Of a DNA stretch of 64,000 nt, positions 55,708 through 64,000 are shown piece after piece. Each line of letters begins with the position of its first letter. Within the stretch, counting starts at the first letter, position 1. The stretch covers positions 310,001-374,000 of the forward strand of contig JAHLMK010000005.1 of NCBI GenBank assembly GCA_019915135.1, written 5' to 3'. The stretch comes from Strobilurus pachycystidiatus. Lineage: Eukaryota > Basidiomycota > Agaricomycetes > Agaricales > Physalacriaceae. Both the position numbers and the translations under genes were made by a program. A model generated the notes under the pieces. That model saw nothing but the letters and a program-made list of their open reading frames with translations. It had not been told where the DNA came from and did no database searches.

Positions 55708-56413
55708 ATGGCGCCTCGTGTCCCTCTCGCATCTCGCCCGGTGGACCTGCTATATTTCGCTTTCTTCCTGGTAGGCTGCCAGTTCGGCTCCTGGCAACTC
55801 CCCTACCCTAACCCTTGATATGAATAGATGCATATACCTGCTTCTTTACTCGTAGATCTGCAGGCTTTCCTGTACCCAAAAGCATACCTACCATCCTTGC
55901 CCGAGTGGTACATTGCCTTCTCAGCGGACCCACTCATCTCGGGGATCATGCGCAATAAGCGGGAACTTGTCTGGTTCAACTGTTTCCTCGTTCTTGAGAT
56001 GTTTGTCACTCGATCCAAACATTCACCAGTAGATACTAATCAGCGCCCACACTCCGTAGTTTCTTCCAGCTCCCGGTGTTTGTGCTTGGTGCCCGCGGGC
56101 TGTGGAACGGTGCGCGCGTCTTCTTGTTTCTTATGACCTACATGATTGACCGGAAATGTGGCCATATACAGGCTCCAAATCCATTTATGTTCTCCTTCTT
56201 GCGTATGCCGCTTCTACAGCCACGACTACTCTGCCCTGCATTTTTTTTGTGGTTAGTCGGTCAGAGGAGCTTACATCCGAGCAGCTGGTGATGTTGCTCT
56301 CGAGCTACGTGCCGTTCTTCTTGTTGCCGCTTGGGATGGCGATGGACATGGCGTTCAGGCTACAGGGCATCGTTATCTCCTCTGAGAGTAAAGAAGCGCT
56401 CAAGCTTGAGTAG
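55708..56413 (+). CDS. EXPERA-domain membrane protein, TMEM97-like (copy 1)
   Basis: Exons join to MAPRVPLASRPVDLLYFAFF followed by LMHIPASLLVDLQAFLYPKA, LPEWYIAFSADPLISGIMRN, ELVWFNCFLVLEMF, then LPVFVLGARGLWNG, SKSIYVLLLAYAASTATTTL, PCIFFVV and YVPFFLLPLGMAMDMAFRLQ. Four membrane segments, with the conserved acidic residues early in helices 1 and 2, match the EXPERA domain of TMEM97/sigma-2 receptor and EBP. Family members act in sterol handling in the ER. Introns are short; the third exon boundary near 56100-56165 is less certain. A second copy follows directly. Confidence 0.8.
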
Positions 56414-56658
56414 AGTCATAGGTAGAGAGACACGATATCAATCGATGCACTGGGTGTCAAACGTTTGACGGGCAGCAGAGTTGGGAAGGTTGAACGCGAC
56501 AGTTGATTCATCGACAAATGAGACTATCTGGAGACTATGTGCTCTGTTATTTGCATGCATTTTTCGAGTGAAAGTAAGCAGCCACGAAGTTTGAGCCGGA
56601 CACAAATTCCGGTAGGCATCCGAGTCCCTGAATGATCGCGCCTTTCCCTTTTGCTACC

Positions 56659-57324
56659 ATGACTCCACGCGTCCCACTCACCTCTCGGCCTCTGGACCTC
56701 CTCTATTTCACATTTTTCTTGGTAAATAAATGCTCGGGGACGTATACATCGTCTCACCATTCTTTAGTGGCACCTAGTCGCGTCATTCGCGGTCGACTTT
56801 CAAGCCTTGTTCTATCCATACACATGGGCACCTTCCATTCCTGAGTACTACATTGGGTTCTCCGCTGACCCTCTCATTGGAGGGGCCATGCGTAAAGAGA
56901 AGGACTTGACGTGGTTTCTATGTCTTCTGGCCATCGAGTTGTACGTCTCTCGTACACTACAAGGTCGAAACCCTCTTCATCATAGCTTCAGTCTCTTTCA
57001 GCTACCGGTTTTTGTACTAGGAATGATAGCGCTATGGAAAGGTGAGAATGTCGTCATCTTCCTCCTGCAATTATGTGCCAATTACCTGCATGGTCAGACT
57101 CAAAGTCGATTTACGTTCTGCTCCTGGTCTACGCTTCATCGACGACGACAACCACTATTCCCTGTATCGTTCATATTGTCCAGGACGCAAGTGTTACAAC
57201 GATCCAGCGTGCTATAATACTGTCAGGATATGTTCCCTTCACTTTGTTGCCACTTGGGATGGCGATTGACATGGGTTATCGTATCACTGTGTTGCCCCCG
57301 GCGCAGAAAGCGAAAATTTCTTAG
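56659..57324 (+). CDS. EXPERA-domain membrane protein, TMEM97-like (copy 2)
   Basis: Same architecture as copy 1: MTPRVPLTSRPLDLLYFTFF, LWHLVASFAVDFQALFYP, IPEYYIGFSADPLIGGAMRK, DLTWFLCLLAIEL, LPVFVLGMIALWK, SKSIYVLLLVYASSTTTTTI, PCIVHIVQ, YVPFTLLPLGMAIDMGYRIT. Four membrane segments. The two genes are tandem, in the same orientation, about 245 bases apart, with intron positions conserved (first intron directly after FFL). Sequence differences are spread evenly, pointing to an older tandem duplication with both copies kept. Confidence 0.82.
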
Positions 57325-57581
57325 TGGTAACCTCGACTCAGTGTGTGAGCTATTAGTATTGGCAAAGGGGTGTAGGTGCTGAACGTAATATACGTCAGAA
57401 AGCATTGTCCGAGTAGAATATATGAAGATAGGTTTAATGTAGTATACGAAGTCCAGGTGCAACAACTATTAAGTTGAGTGTTCATGATGATGATGGTATG
57501 ATGCCTCCCAATTGCACCGGGGTTAGAGCATTATAAGCCGGGCATAAGTCGTCCCACGAATCTGGGAGTGCTCACGTCAGT

Positions 57582-59751
57582 CTACGACGCGAGATTACGG
57601 GAAAATGGCCAACCAGGAACGGGATTGTCAAAAGCAGCGTCCTCAGGATCCTCAGCTAAGACAACAGCGAGACCGGCGTCCAAGTGCCAATCGATATGAC
57701 CTGTAGACGAATTAGTGTTACAAATCACAATACTGTGGAGGGAAACGAGCAATGTAAAAACCTGTTCTGGGTTGAGCATTTTGAATCGTGAAATTGGGAA
57801 GGGAGAACGCACCAAGGACCTGCGTTGTCTGTGGTGAATCGGACAGTAACGTTGTCTCCAGCACCACCAGTGGAAACCACATCTCGCCTTACGGGATTGT
57901 CGTAGTTGTAAACAGCACTACCGGCGCTGCGAATGACATCGAACGAGTGTCCGTGCATGTGGAAGGGGTGCTACAAGAGATATATACAAAGCTGTGGGCT
58001 AGACATGTAAGGGAGAGACTTACAGGAGTGCCGACGCTTTGACCAGGAATGAACGAAATTTGAATTGTCTTGTTCTTTGGAAGGGGGTACACGGATCCAG
58101 CAGGGAGAAGATCTTGAGCTGTGAACGCGCCGCTCATAATCTGGAGCATAACAGGGACCGTAGGAGGAATATAAGTCGCTCCGTTGACCGTGAAAAGGTG
58201 GCTAGTGAAATTCTAGAGGGCAGTCAACATCGAAGGAACACTCTCCTCGCAAAAGGGTCTCACATATCCCATGACAAGGCTAAGGCTCTTGTCTGCGCCG
58301 TTAATGTTATGGCCACCAGCAACGCCCCTCGCGTCTCTATTGAGGGCATGAAGGTTCGTCTCCTTCAGCGGACTACGAGAGACAACATCGGACGCATTCA
58401 CGTGGGCTGGCTCAGCAATGGGTGCGCCGCTATACCGCAGAATGGCAGAGTTAATGCCGTTCTCAAAGCCAGCGTTGCCCTCGTCAGGGTTAGCGTGAAT
58501 CCAGTAGTTGTCGATCGTCTGATTGGCATTCAACTATAAGGGTGGAATTCAGCGATATGATCCTTGAGCGAACAATGTTAGAGTACATACAACGAAAGAG
58601 TAGCGCTGTCCAGCATAGATTTGGATGGAATCCACGACCAACCGCTCGGTGTTCTCACCATCGGCCTCGATGATCTCGAGCTGGTGTTTGGCGATAGAGA
58701 AAACCCAGTTGGGGGCGCAAGACATGGCAATAAGACGCATACGGTAGCGAAGACCCTGAACGACGTTTACAACCGCCAAGTCATTGGAGGGTCCACCCTT
58801 GTAACGTCCGGCACCGTTGATCAAAGTGGAGTCCATGATACTGGAGAGCGCGTGAGCGTGAATCGGACTTTGAGGGTCGAGGAATACTCACGGCCTCCCT
58901 CCAGCCTGAGCTTGTAGAGAAATCTTGTCTAGAAATACGTGTCAATAGAGGGTATCGTCTCCAACGAGACTAGACGTACGATACCAATCAGAAAGAGTGA
59001 TCACGGTGCCCTCTGAGGTAAACGACGCGTCAGTGAGCTGAAGCGCGACGACAATGTAGTGCGCACCGTCATCAACATCGTAGAGCCCAGCATGAGGGTC
59101 ATTCGGATCGTAAACCACTAGCGGTCCCCGTAATCCGTCACAGTATTGCGTACCTGTAATCCTGTAAGTACAGGATGCGAAGAGAAGAGTGTGAGCCTTG
59201 CCGTGGTGACTATGATACCAGAAACTTCCTTCTCGTTACGTCAGTTGAAGCTACGATGTTGGACCAGAAGGTGCATACCCGCTTGGTCCGGCACTGAAAA
59301 GTCGTATTCGAAAGACGCTCCAGGAGCAATGGGGCACTGGTTAACAAAACTAGGACTGAAATACTCTTAGCGTACTGCACAAACGGTACTTACCAGAATC
59401 AGTCACTTACCCATCAGCCCAATTTGAACCTTTCTGGTACAGACCGTGCCAGTGAATCGAGGTTGTCAACAGCATGGACGGGTCGGTCAACTCGTTGATG
59501 ACATTGATTTTGAAGTTGTCACCCTTGTGAAGTGTCAGAAAACTCGACTCAAGCAGAAGGTCTTCGTAACCATTCACCTTGTTGCCGACAATAAGTGGAC
59601 CAGGGAAAACACTCTCCGCGTATGTTCCACATCGAGGATGACCATCAAGAGGTAGATCGGCGTTAGTGATATGTAGGTCTGTTACCGGTCCTATGGCAGC
59701 AGAAACAATCCCGACAGATGCAAGAGCAATAGCTGAGGCGGCAAAGAACAT
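57582..59751 (-). CDS. Laccase (secreted multicopper oxidase)
   Basis: A signal peptide ([18 protein letters not shown]) precedes [19 protein letters not shown]. Copper ligands are present: [15 protein letters not shown] (L1), [17 protein letters not shown] (L2, after splicing), [13 protein letters not shown] (L3) and [20 protein letters not shown] (L4, after splicing). Laccases oxidise phenols with O2 in lignin breakdown, pigment formation or morphogenesis. About ten introns are removed. Two use GC donors: 59154-59201 (GCAAGG, in L2) and 57701-57750 (GCTCGT, splitting the type-1 copper cysteine codon). The second donor is weak, so a splice defect is possible. The C-terminus [14 protein letters not shown] lacks the longer tail of many laccases. 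Stop 57582-57584. Confidence 0.9.
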
Positions 59752-61322
59752 CGTGCAAGGCCCTAAGTTGAAAAGAAGAAGAAGAAGTTAATAAGAAAGG
59801 GACCGCCCAAGAATGAGATGAAAGGGGGGGAGACGAAGGTAAACTAAAGAGAAGGACGGGGTGAAGCTGGTCTTAAGTAGCGAATAGTGAAACGGGAAGA
59901 CGCATTAGGGACGAGGCGCTTTCCTGGTCCTTCCGTTGGAAACCAATGGGAGATAGATTATTATTCCAGGCTGGGCAGTCGTAGCCGAGGGAGGCGATAC
60001 GCGAGGATCATGCACGGCACATCTACTAACGTGTCGAAACGCAGGGGAGCGCCGCATAGGCAAGGGCCGGCATCTAGTTAACGGATGTGCGTGGGACTTT
60101 ACGCGTCGGAAATTAGAGGTTGACGAAATCGTCCCATTGAATCGGCCTTTCTTACGCCGTCGGGCCTACTCACCCACTCGATTAATACCATGGGCGCCCC
60201 GGGCAATTAGAACACAGTGTACCGAGCGAAAAACGAGTTGCGAATCTCGCGGCTGTGCAGAATCCCCAGAAATTGACGCTTTGACGCTTTTTCACCTAAG
60301 CACACAGCCCGTTCAAAAATTTCAGATCAGACTCGTGACTTACTGTAAGGTTGGAGTGCTTCTTTCGCCTCGTAGTCTGAGTCGCCCCGCGGATGCTGGC
60401 TATCCAAGTCCAAGATCGCACACAAACAGGAGATACCGAGTGCAGTGCCTTGAACCACCACCACATGCTGGGCTTTCCAGGAGCGGCCGAAGGATTGAGT
60501 CTACATTATCTGGATCATCGTAACTTACTGGCGATCTGCCAGGAATCTGCGACGAAACAGGTGGAACCCTGTTGGACGTCGGGCGATGCGGATAGGCCTG
60601 ACTCCTTGTAGATGCCCTCCGTACCTTCTCAGAATTTTATATAAGAATGTATAGAATGCTTGGACGATCCTATGACTCACTATTGTGCCAAATATCATTG
60701 TTCGCACCTGGAGGTCAGAGCTAATTGAAGCAACGAAGAAGAGATGGCGGGATACCTGGACTGTAAGCTTACGACCAAACAATCAGTGTCTGATGGAGCA
60801 CTCAGCGCCTGTTACAACAGCTTCTGGGACCGGTCGAACAGTCACCGTCGAGCTAACAAGCTTTAACCTTTTAGAGGACATAGCCACAAAAGTGTTCAGG
60901 CTCCAGGATCTTTCCCGTCCGAGGGCAACGATAGGCAGTCATCCGGAATGATGCCAAACAACGCCGATACTCGACTCCGAATCGCGGTGCGATGGAAGCC
61001 GCGCCGAAGGAGGAGACCAAGCATCAGCACTAAACGCTTATCGGTAGGACCCGAAGGCATGATTGGGATCTTCAGTGGTTGTATGCCTAAAAGGTGGTCT
61101 GTATCAAGAGCAATGCGGGCGAGTTATCTCTGCGGCGATTGGGGTTGCGAGGAAGAACTGACCGGCTCGTCGTCCGCTCATTTCGCTGAATTGCGGCTAC
61201 AGCCATGCGTTCGCGACGGAGGTATCGTGGGCAAGGTTTGGTATTCGCGTGCCGCGGTGCGCGATAATGTACAAATGCGTGTGTAAAACTACAAACAAAG
61301 GTGAGTGTTCGATATTCAATAT
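59752..61322. other. Intergenic, about 1.6 kb: laccase promoter and unassigned sequence
   Basis: The first 100 bases before the laccase ATG are pyrimidine-rich on the coding strand (TTCTTCTTCTTC near 59770-59785), usual for fungal promoters. Beyond about 60 kb I see only short, overlapping frames with no motif or splicing pattern, and no tRNA. A relic too decayed to recognise cannot be excluded. Confidence 0.45.
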
Positions 61323-62079
61323 CTAATCGTCCTTGGCATTCAGCTCTCTGAGGCGGTCGCGGACGCCCTTCCTTCTATTGTCAGCTTCCTCGTGGGCCTC
61401 TGATTTGACCTCCGAGTAGCTTTTGGCAGCATTTCGATGCCTCTGGTGCATTCGATAAGGGAGGAAGAAGAGGCTCGGAGCGATACCGACGGCTAGGGCC
61501 TGTCGTGACAAGTCAGAGAACGACGTCAGTGATTGAAGAGACTGTTTGGACGCACCAGTACCCCGAATGTCAGAATCAGATGGTCTTTCCATCGATCGTC
61601 TGCATTGCTTTCCCATTCGTATCTCGGAGGAGTGGTGTACTCCTGCCGCCGATACGCACGCTGCCTCTCGTATTGTCTGCGCCGTTTCGACAGCTCGTCG
61701 GCGTACATATCCCAGTCGTGCCGGGCTCTTGAAGCACCCGCGGTGTGTGGCGCCTTGCCCCTCAAAGAGTCGTATGCAGCCATGATCGCCTGAAAGCGTG
61801 CCGTGCGGTCGGCAGAGGATAGCTGGCCGCAGGATGGGGAGTCTGGGTGATGCAGACGGACCAGGTCATAGTCTGTTTCGTGTTATCCCGGGAGGAGGAC
61901 TGCCTGACAAGAAAGGGCCTACATCGGCGTTTGATATCTTGCTGGGACGCATCGCGTGGGAGGTGGAATATCTGGTGCGGGGTCGGACTAGCGTGTGTAG
62001 GGAAAGGAATTGAATTGCTGGATGTGGATGCGCATCGGGCTTGGAGAAACACAGCGCCAGCTATGCGATTCAACGGCAT
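61323..62079 (-). CDS. Mitochondrial J-domain protein with C-terminal membrane segment
   Basis: Three exons join to about 200 residues. The N-terminus MPLNRIAGAVFLQARCASTS is a good mitochondrial presequence (Arg, no acidic residues). The J domain follows: HQIFHLPRDASQQDIKRRYY, DLVRLHHPDSPSC with the HPD tripeptide, and FQAIMAAYDSLRG. After a basic linker (KRRRQYERQRAYRRQEYTTP), a hydrophobic stretch ILTFGVLALAVGIAPSLFFL could span a membrane, then a charged tail to KDD. J proteins stimulate Hsp70 ATPase. The topology resembles small DnaJ-like proteins of the mitochondrial inner membrane. Both introns are GT-AG. Orthology to a named J protein is not clear. Confidence 0.85.
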
Positions 62080-62613
62080 CCTGAGGACATGGAGGTCGTC
62101 GGCAAGTTGGTGCTCGGCAGTTCGATCCGCATTGATTCCGGAAATTCAAATTGATCACTTATCAGATATGACCATCATGAAGTAAATCGAGGAAACAATA
62201 TGCAGCTTTGACTTTGAACAGAGACTGACATGTACGCCACACACCTATAATACAACAGAATCGCATACCACAGCGTCAAGCTCCGATGGCTTCCAGCCAC
62301 CATGGAGGAACAAAGACAGTTCACGAAGATCGCCACAAAAGCCTTCAAAGCTTCAACCTCCACTTCCCAATGCGAAGTTGGGTTCTGGTATTAGCTATAA
62401 GACTGAACGATCTCCTCACTAGCTATGAGGTAAGTATGTAGCCTGAGGGCCTTTCCAGAGAATTTGGCGCGCCACCTTCTTCGGACATCGGCCCGTGATC
62501 CGCATTTGCAACTGTACAGTCACTGCCACATCTTCAAACTCCGACGGACGAGCCGAGCCGATTTTTTCGAGCCAGTGTCCAGTGACGATACCTCATCCGA
62601 CCATTTCCTCAAG
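62080..62613. other. Divergent promoter region, J-domain gene / RPL43
   Basis: About 530 bases between opposed start codons, presumably with both promoters. No coding feature was recognised. A pyrimidine-rich stretch precedes the RPL43 ATG. Confidence 0.45.
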
Positions 62614-63112
62614 ATGGTGCGCCTCTCCGCTCCCCGACCCCGCTGATGCACTGACATCCATGCCCGCAGACAAAACGCACAAAGAAAGTGGGCATCACCG
62701 GTAAATACGGTACTGTGAGTGGGACTTGGCCGATGCACTGGAAGCGACGATAATTGAACATGGTCGCCCTACAGCGTTACGGTGCCTCCCTGCGAAAGCA
62801 GGTTAAAAAGATGGAGATCTCCCAGCACGCCCGCTACACCTGCACCTTCTGCGGCAAGGTACTTGTTGCCCGACTTTTGGCTGGAATATTGTGATTTACC
62901 GCCTCGCAGGACACCGTGAAGAGGACTGCTGTTGGTATCTGGAACTGCAGTGCGTGCAGGAAGGTCATCGCTGGCGGTGCATGGTCGGTTTCGACGACGG
63001 CAGCAGCTACCGTACGGAGGTGCGTTTCCTGGCTTCATTCTCCTGCTTATCCAGGGATTAAAGCGCCACCCACAGTACCGTCCGTCGTCTGCGTGAGATC
63101 ACCGAGGCATAG
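62614..63112 (+). CDS. RPL43: 60S ribosomal protein L43 (eL43 / L37a)
   Basis: Exons join to 92 residues, the exact family length: [92 protein letters not shown]. The two CxxC pairs (CTFC and CSAC) hold zinc. The initiator ATG (62614-62616) is its own coding exon, followed at once by donor GTGCGC; the second exon begins after CCCGCAG with ACA AAA CGC. Other introns follow KYGT, CGK and VR. The short exons hide it from simple frame scans. A large-subunit structural protein. Confidence 0.96.
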
Positions 63113-63402
63113 ACCTTGTTCCTGTTGCGCGTTTTGTCATCCCCACCTTCCATTGCATTTATGTTCGTATGCCCATGAAATCAATACTATGAACGGCGAA
63201 CATTGTACCAAATTGTGTGAACAAGAATACGATGAGCTCGCTCAGCCTCGCTGTGAATAATCAGCCAACTTCGCCACTATTTGGCCCTGGTGATCACAAG
63301 CCTGGTTACACACCATGCATCATGCCTGCCCATTGCATCATGGCCTGAACATTGACGACGACGATATGGAATAGCGCATTTTATCGTTCATGCAATCTCG
63401 CC

Positions 63403-64000
63403 ATGGCCAATACGCCCGTCAATTCCATTTCCCATCCGCTGTCTCTCGGAGACGCCCCAGCCTCGCGGTCGACCCGCAGTTCCCGGGCCTCGCGTGAGCC
63501 AGAATCGCGCCCAGCAACCAACTACTTCACTCTCAAAGCTCAGCAGGAACGAGACAATGCGTGGGACGGCAGCGTGCGCGGCCATCGAAAGATGGAGCCG
63601 CGCAAGTCGGCCGACGTCTTCCTCGACTCGCCGACGCCCTCCATTGCGCCGGAACGCTCGCCACATATTCCGCCTCTCATCGTCGTAGCGTCGGCGGCGA
63701 CGCCCCCGGCCACACCTAGCAGAACGCGCCAAAGCGAACTCGATGTGGATCCGCTGACGACGCAGGTGCTTGCAACCCGATGGCACGAGTACTCCGATGA
63801 GGCCATCCAGACGGCGGTCTCCAATCTAGCAGTGTCCGACTCGCCCGCCACGTCGAGCAATCCCTACCATTCCGCTCTTCGCGTCTTGTCGCTTGCACTG
63901 AGCAATCTATCGCGCGCGAGAACAGAACTCGAGGAGCAACGCAGAAAGCTGCAGGAGCGGGAAGAGGAGCGCCGACAGCGGGCGGGAGATTTGATCACAG
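63403..64000 (+). CDS. 5' part of a coiled-coil protein (runs off the window)
   Basis: From ATG 63403 the frame is open without a stop to the window end (199 codons). It begins MANTPVNSISHPLSLGDAPA, is Ser/Pro/Arg-rich with NYFTLKAQQERDNAW and RKSADVFLDSPTPSIAP, and then has LATRWHEYSDEAIQTAVSNL. The last part is a heptad-rich helix (ALRVLSLALSNLSRARTELE, EQRRKLQEREEERRQR). The helix with SNLSRARTELEEQ suggests a long coiled-coil protein, perhaps of vesicle or cytoskeletal trafficking, but no named family can be assigned. Codon use is GC-rich at third positions like its neighbours. The remainder of the gene is outside. Confidence 0.7.
   Translation, partial: MANTPVNSISHPLSLGDAPASRSTRSSRASREPESRPATNYFTLKAQQERDNAWDGSVRGHRKMEPRKSADVFLDSPTPSIAPERSPHIPPLIVVASAATPPATPSRTRQSELDVDPLTTQVLATRWHEYSDEAIQTAVSNLAVSDSPATSSNPYHSALRVLSLALSNLSRARTELEEQRRKLQEREEERRQRAGDLIT

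Noticed and set aside
60137..61286. Arg/Pro-rich frames between laccase and the J-domain gene
   Set aside because: Length alone is the only support; composition is unlike neighbouring proteins and no domain or intron structure fits.

Overview
The window is nuclear DNA from a filamentous basidiomycete, most likely an Agaricomycete. The genes are packed closely on both strands and are cut by many introns of about 45-60 bases with GT/GC-AG ends. The gene content fits: a DUF6593 protein, a secreted laccase, TMEM97/EXPERA proteins, an ATF-type acetyltransferase, and RBR and HECT ubiquitin ligases. Most reading frames are exon fragments, so I rebuilt the gene models by joining exons by eye. Splice sites are read from the sequence, not from transcripts.

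Layout. 0-7 kb: the 3' end of an unknown gene, a DUF6593 protein ending in a CaaX box, repeat debris beside an intron-containing tRNA-Pro(AGG), the proteasome ATPase RPT4, and a divergent pair of hydroxyethylthiazole kinase (-) and a TUM1-like sulfurtransferase (+). 7-13.5 kb: an APC-family amino acid permease (-), a cytochrome P450 (+) and a small disordered protein. 13.7-22.4 kb: a large protein joining a papain-like domain, a coiled coil and an RBR E3 ligase; then, on the minus strand, a conserved unknown, ribosomal protein L20 (L18a) and an alcohol O-acetyltransferase. 22.5-24.8 kb: an LTR element carrying only gag. 25-36 kb: a PB1 plus multi-ZZ protein resembling NBR1, the splicing factor PHF5A/RDS3 and a UFD4/TRIP12-type HECT ligase. 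37-47 kb: a class III aminotransferase, the PSO2/SNM1 repair nuclease, a monooxygenase relic, RPS4, a SLY41-like transporter and an SFH5-type lipid transfer protein.

48-55.7 kb is the most rearranged part. An intact hydroxyacid-oxoacid transhydrogenase (HOT/ADHFE1) gene is followed by two diverged copies of a segment. Each copy holds an orphan gene (one frameshifted, one intact) plus a truncated HOT pseudogene. A gene with a PD-(D/E)XK-like motif and a degenerate tandem repeat lie between them. 55.7-64 kb: tandem EXPERA/TMEM97 genes, a laccase, a J-domain protein, RPL43 and the start of a coiled-coil protein running off the window.

Protein-turnover genes are well represented (RPT4, RBR, HECT, ZZ/PB1), but nothing shows they act together. 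The best candidate for something new is the predicted cysteine-protease domain fused to an RBR E3 ligase. Next come microexons of 5 and 7 nt in catalytic motifs, at least six GC-AG introns, and the gag-only LTR element.
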